From positions 1,240,001-1,304,000 of the forward strand of contig CANJKZ010000013.1 in the NCBI GenBank assembly GCA_947471745.1: a DNA stretch of 64,000 nt, read 5' to 3'. The DNA comes from Closterium sp. Naga37s-1 (Eukaryota; Streptophyta; Zygnematophyceae; Desmidiales; Closteriaceae). Shown piece by piece: positions 23,797-36,200 of the stretch. Below the pieces are notes generated by a model. It saw nothing but the letters and a program-made list of their open reading frames with translations. It ran no database searches and had not been told where the DNA came from. The position numbers and the translations under genes were made by a program. Numbering within the stretch: the first letter of the stretch is position 1; the number at the start of each line of letters is the position of its first letter.

Positions 23797-24640
23797 GAAT
23801 GATGGACTATGTAGCATGCATGAGTACAAGTACCTAACCCTAAAGTGTTGTACCCCTTGTAGGCTAACCCACTATAACCTAGAGAGAACACAAACATGCA
23901 GTTTGACACACCCCCATAGGCTAAGTGGGAGATAACAAACACAACAGACGGTCACAAGACCAGTCAAGCAAGAGAACAAGCAAAGCAAAGCAAAGCTCAG
24001 GGTGGATCTCAAGGACACCACACAATCTGAGCACAAGCAAGCGGCCACAAGGCAGTTCACATGCAGAGTTATAATAGCAAGGCAGTACACTGATCACAAC
24101 ATAGCAAGAGTAAACAAGCAGGTATAAAGATATATATCAGAGTACAACAAGAGCAAGTCAAGCAACCAGCGGGTGAGGCAGAGTGGGCACAAGCCCAAGA
24201 GCAGTGCAGAAACGGTGATGATCAGTAGACTCAAGGGCCTTGGTGAAGACATAAGCAGTGTTGGCCCGAGAGGCCACATAAGCAAGGCGCAGCTGACCAC
24301 GCTGATGCAGCTCACGTGCAAGGAAGTAGCGAAGAGCAATGTGCTTCGTTCTGTGCTCCAGTCTCTGCTCGCGACACAAGGCAAGCATTGCCTTGTTGTC
24401 GACGTACAGAACTGGAGGAGAACGAGGCCGCTCCCCCAAGTCGGTCAGCAGGTAGGTCAGCCAACGTAGCTCCTGTGCAGCCATGGCCCTAGCGTAGATC
24501 TCGGCCTCGCAGCTGGAGCCAAGCACAGAAGAAGAACGAGTGGACCTCCACGAGACAGAACCAGAGCCAAGACTGAAGGTGTAACTCTGTGACGAACGCT
24601 GAGTCGTCTGGTCGTCGGCCCAAGAAGCGTCAGAGTGACC
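23797..24640 (-). mobile_element. Copia 3' fragment (LTR and RNase H)
   Basis: Minus-strand LTR portion (23797-23908, end GTTTGACA), polypurine tract, a non-coding stretch, then RNase H-type coding (SCEAEIYARAMAAQELRW, YVDNKAMLALC) to about 24640, where another Copia LTR begins. Truncated. Confidence 0.77.
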
Positions 24641-27600
24641 TGTCAAAATGAAAGAAACAGGAATGATTGAACTAGTAGGAAGTTGGGTACAAGTAGGAAA
24701 CCCTAAGTTTGTTGTACCCCCTATGGCTAAACCCACTATAGCCTAGACAATATAAACATACAATGTTTGACACACCCCCATAGGCTAAGTGGGAGACAAC
24801 CAGATGGTCACAAGACCAGTCAAAGCAAAGCAAAGCAAAACAAGCTCAGGGTGGATCTCAAGGATACCACACAAATTCCGAGCACAAGCAAGTGGTCACA
24901 AGACCAGTTCACATGCAGTTTGATAATATAACAAGAGGTACAGTGATCACAACCTAGCAAGTGAAAGCATGCAGGTATATATATAGAGATCACAGTACAA
25001 GCAGAGTCAAGAAGTGAGCAAGTGAGGGAGAGTAGGCACAAGGCCTAGAACAGTACAGAAACGCTGATGATCACAAGGCTGAAGCGCCTTGGTGAACACA
25101 TCAGCAGTGTTGGCCTGAGTGGCCACGTAACGCAGACGAAGCTGACCACGCTGCTGCAGCTCTCGAGCAAGGAAGTAGCGCAGAGCGATGTGCTTCATTC
25201 TGTGCTCCAGTCTGTGCTCCTGACACAAGGCAATGGCTGCCTTGTTGTCAACGTACAGCACTGGAGGAGAACGAGGCCGCTCTCCCAGGTCGGTCAGCAG
25301 GTAGGTGAGCCAGCGTAGCTCCTGGGCAGCCATGGCTGTGGCGTAGATCTCAGCCTCACAACTGGAGCTGAGAACAGAGGAAGAGCGTGTAGAACGCCAG
25401 GAAACAGAGCCAGAGCCAAGGCTGAAGGTGTAACCCTGAGACGGCCGCTGCGTAGCCTGGTCGTCAGCCCAAGAAGCGTCTGAGTGTCCAGTGAGGACAA
25501 CGTCGCGCCGTCCTCCAAGCACAAGCCCCATGCCCGACGTACTGCACAAGTAGCGCAACACCCTCTTAGCGGCATCCATGTGCTCCTTCCGGTGACGGCC
25601 AGGAGCGACATAGCGTGCTAGGATGCTAAGAGGGTATGCAAGGTCAGGTCGAGTGCAGGTCATCAGGTACATGAGGCAGCCCACAAGCTCTGGATATGGG
25701 CCACTCGGCTCTACGGACTCATCCGAAGGCAGAGCTGAGAGCGAGTGACCGGTAGGCAGAGGAGTGGGCTGAGGCGAGGAGTACGTGAAGCGGAAGCGCT
25801 GAAGGACCTACTGCACGAGTAAGGTCTGACGGCGCGTCAGCAACGTCAGGAAGAGAGGACGCAAGAGGAGTCGGCAGAGGGACACGCTGTGGAGCAGTGG
25901 AAGGACGCAGGGTCATGTAGTGAGTGCCAAGGACAGGAGGAGGACGCTCACGCGGAACACGACGACCAGTGCGGGCAGCGCGGACAGGCGACTCTGGACG
26001 AGACTCAGGAGACGCAGGACTAGACTCAGGCGACGGAGGACGAGACTCAGGCTCACGACGCTCAGTAAGACTACCCGTCGGCGCAGTGTAAGGAGAGGGA
26101 GCAGGCAGCGGAGAGGCAGGCTGTAACTGTGACTGCGACTGGACAGACGGTGGACTCAGTAGGGGAGGAGAAGGACCAGGAGAGGGCGGGAGACCAAGAA
26201 CCTGCTGAAGGAGCGGAACGTAGTACGGCCGCGGCCGCTCAGCACCTCCAGCTCCAACCCCCTCAGCAGGCCCAGTCCCAGCAGCTCCAGTACCTCCAGT
26301 ACGAGCACCTCCAGGACCAGCGGCTCCAGCAGCTCCAGCAGCACCAGCAGCACCTCCAGCAGCGCCAGCAGGACCGCCAGCAGCAGCAGCACCTCCAGCA
26401 GCTCCAGCAGCACCAGCACCAGCAGCACCTCCAGCAGCGCCAGCAGTACCAGCACCAGCAGCACCTCCAGCAGCGCCAGCAGCAGCAGCACCTCCAGCAG
26501 CTCCAGCAACACCAGCATCAGCAGCACCTCCAGCAGCGCCAGCAGCACCGCCAGCAGCAGCAGCACCTCCAGCAGCTCCAGCAACACCAGCACCAGCAGC
26601 ACCTCCAGCAGCGCCAGCAGCACCGCCAGCAGCAGCAGCACCTCCAACAGCTCCAGCAGCACCAGCAGCAGCAGCACCTCCAGCAGCGCCAGCAGCACCA
26701 GCACCTCCAGCAGCTCCAGCAGCACCAGTACCAGCAGCACCTCCAGCAGTGCCAGCAGCACCGCCAGCAGAAGTAGTACCTCCAGTAGCTCCAGCAGCAC
26801 CAGCACCAGCAGCACCTCCAGCAGCGCCAGCAGCACCGCCAGCAGCTCCAGCACCAGGGTCCGCAACACTAGGAACGCCACTCCGGAGACTGCAGCGCCG
26901 AGCGTACCACTCTCGGAGCCGCTGGGGAGAGGGCAGCTCCTGCCTAGGAGGGGAAGCACGAGCACGAGCTCCAGCAGCACCTCTCCTGAGGCTGCAGTAC
27001 TGTAAGTACCACTCACGCAGCTGCTGTGAGGAGAGAGCGCCTCCAGGTGTAGCACTCTCAGTCGCAGCACCCTCAGGCTCAGCACCCCCAGACTCAGCAC
27101 CCCCAAACTCAGTACCCGCAGGCTCCGCACCCCCAGACTCCGCAACCCCAGGCTCCGCACCCCCAGACTCCGCAACCCCAGGCTCCGCACCCCCAGGCTC
27201 CGCACGCTCAGGCTCAGCACCCCGAGCAGGACGAGAGTCGACAGCTACCTCGACAGGCTCAACTGGGTCTACCTGGGACACACCTGAGGGAGCGGCACCC
27301 TGAGGGGGGAGGGGGTCTACCACAGCAGCACCTGGCGCGAGGAAGAGAGGCGGGGGGGGGAGCGGGGCAGTGCGGTAGGGGAAGAGGCGGTAGTAGGGCA
27401 CCGACTCGTCAAAAGTGACGTCCTGAGAGGGCAGAACACGGCGCGAGGTGGCGTGGTAAAACTGCCAACCAGACGCGTCCGGGACAAAGCCAAGGAAGAC
27501 ACAAGGAACAGCGCGGGAGGAGAGCTTGTCCGCGGACGTATCGCGGACAAAAGCTCGAGATCCCCAGACCCGGAAACGCGACGCATCGCCAACCTTCCCC

Positions 27601-27721
27601 GTCCACAGCAGTGTGGGCGAGGTCTCCGGAGCGGAGACACGGGGCCAGAGGTTGAGCTGATGCGCAGCGTATCGGACCGCAAACGGCCACAGAAAGTGGG
27701 GGGCAGCCGCATGGATCAAGG
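24641..27721 (-). mobile_element. Copia element, 3' two thirds
   Basis: 3' LTR 24641-24772, polypurine tract, RNase H and part of reverse transcriptase (about 25007-25800), the Ala/Gly-rich linker (26230-26870) and the C-terminal part of integrase up to about 27721. It is the same family as 8810-15902, which it matches almost base for base over long stretches. Incomplete: the 5' part is absent and the reverse transcriptase region is shortened. Confidence 0.82.
26230..26870. repeat. CAG-rich repeat coding Ala/Gly linker
   Basis: Longer version of the repeat at 11470-11950, with blocks of CAGCAGCACCTCCAGCAGCG separated by short variants. It codes Gly-Ala-Ala repeats on the minus strand. Confidence 0.8.
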
Positions 27722-30519
27722 AGCGACCCGCCCCTTAGCGGCCCCGTCGGCCCCGCGAGCTGCCCCTTAGCGGCCCCTTACGGCCCCGTCGACCGCGCGC
27801 GCCGCCCCTTAGCGGCCCCTCACGGCCCCGTCGACCCCGCGCGTCGTCCCTTAGCGGCCCCTTACGGCCCCGTCGACCCCGCGCGCCGCCCCTTAGCGGC
27901 CCCTCACGGCCCCGTCGACCCCGCGCGCCGCCCCTTAGCGGCCCCTCACGGCCCCGTCGACCCCGCGCGCCGTCCCTTAGCGGCCCCTTACGGCCCCGTC
28001 GACCCCGCGCGCCGCCCCTTAGCGGCCCCTCACGGCCCCGTCGACCCCGCGCGCAGCCCCTTAGCGGCCCCTCACGGCCCCGTCGACCCCGCGCGCCGCC
28101 CCTTAGCGGCCCCTTACGGCCCCGTCGACCCCGCGCGCCGCCCCTTAGCGGCCCCTCTCGGCCCCGTCGACCCCGCACGCGCCCCACCTAGAGGCCTCGT
28201 CGGCACCGTCGACCCCGCGCGCGCCCCACCTAGCAGCCCCGGCAGCCCCGCACGCGACAGCCACGGCCCCGCCAGAACCGAGCCGCCCGAACCGAGCCGC
28301 CCGAACCGAGCCGCCCAGCCCGAGCCGAGCCGCGCCGCCCGAACCGAGCCGCGCCGCCCTCCCCGTACTGAGCAGCCCTCTCTGGACCGAGCCGCCCTAC
28401 CTGAGTCGCGCTGCCTGCTGCTTTTAGGGTTTTGCCTGCTGCTACTACTGCTACTGTTCCTGCTGCTGCTACTGCTGCTACTGCTGGCTTCTGGAGCAGC
28501 CGCACCTACAACTGCCCCTGGACCCTGGAGCAGCCGCCCCTGCCGCGGCCGCCCCTGGCCACCTGGAGCAGCTGCCACTGCAGGAGCCGCCCCTGGCCCC
28601 TGGAGCAGCTGCCGTCACGGCCCGGCCCCGCCCTGCAGCTGATGCCGTGGAGCTCTCTGCCGCGGCCCGGCCCCGCCCTACAGCTGTAGCGGCCCTGCTG
28701 TTGCCGCCGTCTTGCGCCTGCCCTTCCTACCACTGGTGAGCACTGACCTGCCCGCACTGCTACCGCTACTACTGCTACTACTGCTTTTACTGCTCCTGCT
28801 GCTACTGCTGCTACTGCTTGTACTGCTCCTGCCGCTACTGCTGTTACTGCTACTACTGCTCCTACTGCTGCTCCTGGCGTGGCCAGATGCAGCTCCACGG
28901 CCGTCCGCGTGTGTCCCTCACGCCCCAGCAGCTTCGTGAGTGGTACGCCAGTTGGGGTTGTCGGGGTGGCCGTAGTGGGAGTCGTCCTGGAGTGGGTAGT
29001 TCGGGAGCTTCTTGTAGTGGCCCGGTGCAGCAGCAGTGTCGTCCGAGCGAGCCTCTTTCGCCCCAGCAGCTTCGTGAGTGGTACGCTCAGAGTAGAGGGT
29101 CACTGAGTACTGCTCGCTGCCCGTACGTTATTAGCACGGGTGCCCGGACTGGTCAGCCTTGCGGGACACGTGGTCACACAGAGTCCCACTGCTTTGCCCG
29201 TCTGAGCGACGCTTGGCGTACAGAGTTTGGCGCAACGCTGAGCTCCCCGACTGGGTGGAGCTACTTCGGCAGAGGGTAGATATCTTTGCTTCTGACTATG
29301 ATGCTATCCTCCCTGCCATGTATGCCTTGTCTACTAGTACTGAGGGTGCCTGTCACCTGTGTGTGCCGCCTGACCCCGGTATCCAGTCTACTGCTCTAGG
29401 TACTGGTGAGGCTGCTGCTCTAGGTGCTAGTGTGTCTGCTGCCCCAGGTGCTGGTGAGGCTGCTGCTCTAGGTGCTCGTGAGTCTGCGCCCCCTGGTACT
29501 GAGTCTACTGAGGCACTGCACACCTTCACGCTGGACTCAGGTGCTTCTCGCTGTTTCTTTCGTGACCGCACTGCCCTTGAGCAGCTTGCTCGGCCGGTTG
29601 CTGTCTCCCTCGCTGACCCCTCTGGGGGTCCGGTCATTGCGACCTCCTCCACTGTCCTCCCTTGTCCTGCGGTTCCGTCGGGCACACTGTCAGGTCTCCA
29701 CCTCCCCTCGTTCTCTACGAACTTGGTGGCGGGTTGTGCGCTCCAGGACGGGGGTGTCCACCAGTTCACCCCTGCCTACGAGCGCGTGACACACTGCACG
29801 TGTGCTCGGACGAGCCGTCATCTGGCTACCTTCACTAGGCAGCCGGGGTCGGACCTGTACACACTGACCACTGAGTCCCCTCAGGTAGCTGCGTCTGCGT
29901 CTGCGTCAGGTCAGCTGTCTGCCCCCTGCTCGTGTCGCTCTCTGGCGCACAAGACTGTTCTCTCGCACCACCGCCTTGGTCACCCGTCAGTGCAGCGCCT
30001 TCGTGCCATGCACAAACGGTACCTTGTCTCTGGTCTTCCCAGGGTTCTCCCTCCCCTGCCACCCTCGCCTGCTCCTCCCTGTCTTCCCTGTGTCGAGGGG
30101 CGGCAGCGCGCCGCTCCTCACTCCTCCTCGTTTCCCCCGACGTCTGCTCCCCTGCACACGCTACACATGGACGTGTGGGGCCCAGCCAGCGTCCGTGGAC
30201 AGGGTCAGGAGAGGTACTTCTTGATAGTTGTTGACGACTAGTCGCGCTACACCACGGTCTTCCCCTTGCGCACCAAGGGTGAAGTCCCTGAGGTCTTGAT
30301 CCCTTGGATCCGCGCAGCCTGTCTCCAGCTCCACGAGAGGTTCCACTCGGACTTTCCTGTCCTGCGTCTGCACTCTGACAGAGGTGGGGAGTTTTCCTCC
30401 GACCTCTTGAGGGCCTTCTGTCAGGGGGAGGGCATTGAGCAGTCGTTCACGCTTCCGGCCTCTCCACAGCAGACTGGGGTTGCTGAGCGCCGCATTGGCT
30501 TGGTCATGGAGCTCGCTCG
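27722..30519 (+). mobile_element. Copia element, 5' part (leader, gag, protease, integrase start)
   Basis: Plus-strand Copia of the same family: GC-rich leader (27722-28700), TACTGC-type trinucleotide runs (28430-28880), gag with a CPY...CGTRGHTESHC knuckle (about 29115-29185), protease HTFTLDSGASRCFF near 29520, GAG-pre-integrase, and integrase to about 30519, where a Gypsy sequence takes over. No LTR is kept. It looks broken, with several breaks. Confidence 0.82.
27725..28215. repeat. About 42-bp GC-rich minisatellite
   Basis: About 12 copies of a unit containing CCCCTTAGCGGCCCCTCACG and GCCCCGTCGACCCCGCGCG. Units differ mainly at CTTACGG/CTCACGG. This is the leader array of the plus-strand Copia fragment; its unit is unlike the leaders of the other copies. 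Confidence 0.85.
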
Positions 30520-31155
30520 TACCCTATCACGGCAAGGTTACTGCTCGCGGATGACTGGAAAATACACTACGCATTCCACGTCACCCTGCTGCGTCATTAC
30601 GATGCACCCTAGTCGCCGACCGTCCAGACCAAACATTGCGCCAAGTGTTCGACCTGTGAAAGATCCGACACTCGAGCCATGGAAGATTCTGAACCATCGC
30701 GTGGATCTAACGGCCTCAGGACGCCGCGTTGTCGTGTCTCCGCTGGATAGATCGTACAAGCGACGACGACACGTACGTTGCCGCTGACTCGCTACAGGGG
30801 CACCCGGTCCTGCAGGATTGTTTAACTCGCCGGCGTGTCCCGGATATACACCACCTTTCTTAAAAGGGGGGGTAGTGTAAGGAATTTTCCCTAATTCCTT
30901 ACTGAGTCACACTGTACGCGTACAAACTCCATCTTTCGGGGTTCAGGCTCGGTCCGACGACCTCGCCCTCCGAACCACCATCGCGTCGCCTTCGGGTGTC
31001 CCAACCCCGAACCTGCACCCTGCCACTCGCGGTCCCGCGACCTCGGCCTAGCTAGCAGTTGCTATATTAGTGCTAGGCTTCATTATTTGCTCAGTACTTG
31101 TTATCACTTCCGCGTTATTGAATCCTGCGCACTCTCTTCATTGCAACTCATAACA
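30520..31155 (+). mobile_element. Gypsy chromovirus 3' end and LTR
   Basis: The end of a Gypsy pol matches the region around 52880-53213 (chromodomain-side sequence with ILNHRVDLTASGRR-like residues), then the AAAAGGGGGGG polypurine tract and a 280-bp LTR at 30876-31155. Truncated on the left at its junction with Copia integrase. Confidence 0.75.
30876..31155 (+). repeat. Gypsy LTR (280 bp)
   Basis: TGTAAGGAATTTTCCC to CAACTCATAACA. It is the same family as the LTR that begins at 53214 and, once its insertion is discounted, is also 280 bp. Confidence 0.82.
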
Positions 31156-32849
31156 AAATGGTTCTCTTACAAAGAACCCGGCCAATATTTCCTCATTCCC
31201 TGTCGTCTAAGTACAAGTTTGAGCCGAGATCTCTCTGTCCCACTTTTGACTGAAATTTGTCCAAGTATAAAACTGAGCCGAGATATATCTACCCCATTTC
31301 TGTTAAATTCGTCAAGCATAAAGTTGAGCGGATCACTCACTACTCCTTTTGTCTGATCGTCTAAGTATAGAATCGAGCCGAGAGCTCTCCACTGAAATTT
31401 GTCTAAGTATAAAGTTGAGCGGAGATCTCTCTACTCCACTCCTCTCTCTGAAATTCGTTGGATTTTAAACTCGTCGGAAACTCCGAACTCCCATGTTCCG
31501 ACAGAAATTCGTCTAAGTAGAGATAACTTGTCGAATCTAAGAACACCCTTATCTCTCCGAAAATTGTCCCAAGTTACGAACGCACGCCGAAACCTCCAAG
31601 CTACCCTCGTATTACTAAAAATAGGCTAAGTGAAGCAACACGCAATGCTTGCGGAGCAAAGGCAGGGTTGAAAAAAATGTGACCCTGCCACAAATCAGAT
31701 TTTACATAACATACCCTGCCACTACCCTGATTTTCCCACCTGCCACCCGGCTTTGGCCGGGTGGCGGGTGGGGTGAACCCTGAAATGGAAGAGTGCCTCA
31801 AAGCGAAAAGAGAGGCCTGGATGGCAGTCGTTTGAGTCTTCAACGGTCCAGGTCAACGCCATCACGATGAAACGGGCTGTCGCTTCAGACACTACTGGCA
31901 GCTGTACCAACCGAACTGAGGGAGTACCCCACGATTTTCCCCGATGACCTACCAGAAGGACTGCCACCTCAGCGACCGCACGACCACAAAATATCATTAG
32001 AACTGGGGGCACAGCCAACTGTACAGCGAGAGTTTTGCCTCACACAGCCCGAGCTGGAGGAACTAAGGAAGCAGTTAGATTATTTGCTAGAGAAAAAGTT
32101 CATCCGACCGAGTTCGTCACCGTTCGCCGCACCGATACTGTTCACACTGAAAGAAGACAGGTTTTTGCATGTGCATAGACTACCGAGCACTGAACCAGAT
32201 TACTGTCAAGTCGCCATATCCCATCCCCCGCGCCGACAAACTGATAGACAGCTATGTTTTTTTTTTTTTTTTTTTTTTTTCCGACTTACGTGGCGGTTAC
32301 CACCAGATCAGAGTCGAAGCGACAAGCATCGCCAAAACAGCATTTGTGAATTCGATGATCGAGTTCAAAAAAAAGATTATGAGTCATGTGTACAACTACG
32401 TGACTATATATAGGCACGACACAAGGCAGGTAACCCGGGTGTTATTAGAAGGTACCGAACATCGGGAACCGCCTGGAACGGAACCTTCCCGATTTCGGTA
32501 GAAGCAATTCGGCGTAAATCACGCGCACGCAAAGTCACGCGGGAATAACCGAAATGAAGCAGATGTCGGTGCACGCAATCCTTTTTGGTGCCAAAACCAT
32601 AATAACTATAATAAAACCAACTAACTAGGAAATAGCACATAAATGATAAGAGAAAATATAAATAAGCAAGTTCAGGTAAGAACAGACGCGTACTCTCACA
32701 ACATTTAGAACTAGAGACTGGTCGTTTGAGTACATTGTGATGCCTTTCAAGCTGACCAACGCACCCGCAATATTTCAAATGAGCTTGAACGAGTCGTTTA
32801 GGCCAATCTTAGATAAATGCGACATCATCTACCTCGATGTCCTTGAGAC
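31156..32849 (+). mobile_element. Gypsy internal fragment with reverse transcriptase
   Basis: Follows the LTR directly. 31200-31560 holds five or six degenerate copies of a roughly 60-bp unit with AAGTATAAAGTTGAGC and GAGATCTCTCTACTCC. From about 31880 Gypsy pol residues appear (FPDDLPEGLPPQRPHDHKI, KKFIRPSSSPFAAPILFT), and after the solo LTR VMPFKLTNAPAIFQM and IIYLDVL. Badly decayed. Possibly the 5' side of a copy arranged in tandem with 30520-31155. Confidence 0.65.
32345..32700 (-). repeat. Solo LTR of the Gypsy family at 18610-23213
   Basis: 356 bp from TGTGAATTC to CGTACTCTCACA. Shared landmarks are GTACAAC, GACTATATATAG, GACACAAGGC, ATAACTATAATAA, CTAGGAAAT and CAAGTTCAGG. Flanks GCATT and ACATT look like a target duplication with one change. 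It lies inside Gypsy reverse transcriptase coding sequence. Confidence 0.75.
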
Positions 32850-33217
32850 AACTCTCAAAGACATCGAGAGCAACATCCGCTCCGTTGCCTTCGCTTCTGG
32901 CGCCGTAGTTCCCCTGCTCTTTCAGGGGTGCACTGTCCCACAGCTTCCCACCTTCACTGCTTCTCTTGCCTCTACTGCGTCTCCTACTTCTGACGAAACT
33001 GCAGCCGTGTCCACCACGGGTGGGCGGCCCCTGAGCAAGGGAGGTAAGAAATAGGGGAAGGGTGGTGGTGCTGGTGGTGGTGACGGGGGTGGCAGAGGTA
33101 CTATTGGCACTAGTGCGTCTGGTGGAGGCGGCACTGGAGGCGGTACTGGGCTTGCGGGCCCGACGGGAGGGGGTGACGGTGCGGCTGCTTGGCACACGGC
33201 ACAGCAGCGGCAGCAGT

Positions 33218-33264
<47 letters not shown>

Positions 33265-36200
33265 CAGCAGCCACTGCAGGGACAGCCGCAGCAGTAGGTT
33301 CAGCGGCAGGTGCAGAAGCAGCCTAAGCAGTGGGGACCTGGTGGACCAGGGAGCGCTGGTCGTGGCGGTGGTCTGCCTAGCTCGGCGTCGCGTGGTGTCA
33401 CTTCGCCTCCTTGCCTGTACGTGGTTCAGACTGGCACTCGTAAGGGTCAGCGCTATGGCCGTATTCACACTCCGGGCCAGTGCTTGGCGCAGCTCATGGA
33501 CCGCGTCCGCGCACAGTACGGCTTTGACCCCTCTCCGGACTGGGCCCCACTTGCTCGCTCTCGTGGTCTTGCTTTGTGGGACATGTCTGCGGTAGAGCTG
33601 GTTGATGCCTTGGGATCTGCTTCTGTGATGTATGCCGATGTTGACTATAGTGCTGCTGGATCTGTTTGCCCGCGTGTTCGTAGCTTAGGATCCTTACCTG
33701 TTGCTAGTCTAGGTGCTTGTGCAGCTACTAGCCCAGGTGCACCTACGGCTAACGCGACGCTATCTTTCACGGAGGACGCTGGCGTGTCTCAGTGCTTCTT
33801 CCGTGACCACACGACTCTCACACCGCTTCCTGCTCCGGTTCCGGTTGCACTGGCTGATCCTACTTCAGGACCAGCAGTTGCACGCAGCTCTACCACCCTC
33901 CCGTGCCAGGCTGTCCCCTCTTGTGTTCTCACTGGTCTCCACATCCCCTCGTTCTCCAGGAACTTGGTGGGTGTTGGACACCTTCAGGACCGCCACTTCT
34001 GCGTCTGGTTTTCTCCGTCTGAGCGTGTTGGGACCTGCGTGGACGGTGACACCTACGCTCCCCTGGCCGAGTTTCGCCGGGAGCCCCGCTCCGGTCTCTT
34101 CACACTGCACACTGAGTCCCCCCAGGTAGCTCTGTCAAGTCAGGTAGTTGCGTCTGGTCAGTCCTGTGGCACCACCGTCTTGGTCACCATTCTCTCCCAC
34201 GCCTCCGTAGCATGTCTAGTCAGCGTATTGTTTCCGGCCTCCCACGCGTCTTGGAGTCGCTCCCTCCTTGGCCTGCGCCGCCGTGCACTCCTTGCGCCGA
34301 GGGTCGGCTGCGCGCCACTCCTCACTCCTTCTCCCTTCGTCCGGCCATCGCACCCTTCCAGACTCTTTACTTGGACGTCTGAGACCCCACCTTTCGTTGA
34401 CGACTACTCTCGCTACACCACGGTGTTCCCCGTGGCAAATTAGTCCGACGTCACTTCTACCCTGATCAGGTGGTTTCTGGCCACTAAGGCCACTCGTGGT
34501 AGTCGTGTCGTTTGTCTCCACTCCGGCCGTGGGGGTGAGTTTCACTCCGGCATTTGTCGCGGATTCTGCAGCGGGCCGGGCATCACCCAGCCCTGGACAC
34601 TTCCGGAGTCTCCACAACAGAATCGGGTTGCTGAGCGCAGCATAGGTTTAGTCATGGAGATCGCCCACACCTCCATGATCCATGCCCGTGCGCCCCATTT
34701 TCTGTGGCCCTACGCGGTTCGCTACGCCGCCCACCAGTTAAACCTCTGGCCTCGTGTCTCACGGCCAGAGGCTTCACCGACGACTCTTTGGACCGGGTCC
34801 CCTGGTGTTGCGTCGGAGTTTCGTGCCTTGCGCTTATCCGCGACACCTCTGCGGACAAGCTCTCTGCTCGCGCCATTCCATGTTTCTTCCTTGGTTTCCC
34901 GATGGACGACCCTGACTTCACGTTTTACCACCCGCCCCTCCACCATTTTCTCGACCCTCGTGACGTCACCTTTGACAAATCCGTGTCTTACTACACCCAC
35001 TACCCCTGTCGAGGTCTCCGGTTCCCCCCCCCCTCCCCTTTTCCTCGCCCCCTCTCCTCCTCCTGCTCCCGCTCCTCCGGTACACCCGCCCCTCCCTGGT
35101 CCTGCCCCGTCAGTTGTGTCCCACGCTACCCTTCTCCCCTCGGTAGCACATCAGGTACCGCCCCCTTCCCCACAGTCGTCCTCACAGTCACCGTAGCAGC
35201 AGTCGGCTCTATTGCGACAGGTTGCAGTGGACTCTGGGGGTGTTGGTGTTGGAGACACGGGCAATGGACGTGCTGCGTCTTAGGGTGCTGGAGCTAAGGG
35301 TACTGGTGCTGAGGGAGCTAGAACTGAGGGTACTAGCACTGGAGGTGCTAGTTCTAGGGATGATGGAGCTGAGGATACAGGCACTGGAGGTGGTCGTTCT
35401 GGGGGTGTTGGAGTTGTTGGTACTGGTGCTGGGGGTGCTCATTTTGGGGGTGCTAGAGTGCCTCGTACTGGCGCGGGAGGTGCTCGTTCAGAGGGAACTG
35501 GAGCGGGAGGCGCTGCTTCTACGGCGCCTGCTCCGCCTCCCTATCGCTACCCGACGCGTTTCCAGGAGCTTCTTCAGTTAGAGCGTAAGGAGCGGGCGGG
35601 GTTGGAGTAGGAGAGGTTGGAGCTGGAGCAGTGGCAGCAGGAGCTGCAGCAGCAGCAGCCGCAGCAGCCGCAGCAGCCCCAGCCGTCACTTTTGCAGCAG
35701 TTGATCCCACCTGTGAGTGGCCTTCGGGCCCTTGGTCTCCCTTCCTCTTCTCAGGACCGCTCGCCGCCTCCTACTGCTCACGGTTTTCCTCCTCCGGACT
35801 CGTCCCCAACTGTTGTCTCTCCTCCTCGTTCACAGTCTGCTCCTCTTGTTGTCCCGCACTCTCGGGTCACCCCCTCTCCCCCACGTGCCCGTCCCTCGTC
35901 TCTTGTTGACGACCTCCGCACTATCTTGCTTTGTTCTAGTCCTCGTCGTTATCCGCCTGAGTCTGTTCTCCCGTCACCTCCTGAGTCGTCTCTTACAGCC
36001 TCCTCCCACCCTATCACTGATTACTACCGCACTGCTCGTCCTGTTGTCTCACGTGTTCTCGCTTCTCTTGTGACGGACCCTCGTGCCTCTCCGTCATCTG
36101 TCTCAGCTCTTGTTGCCGCTGTCGTTGACTTGCCGCCACTCGCCGCCTTGACTACGGCACCCGCGTGGTGGCTGCCCGTCTTCTGTCCGCCGGGGGTGAG

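Noticed and set aside
33198-33300. Poly-Gln frame as a host transcription-factor gene
   Set aside because: The CAG run lies within the gag part of the decayed Copia, between recognisable gag and protease segments.
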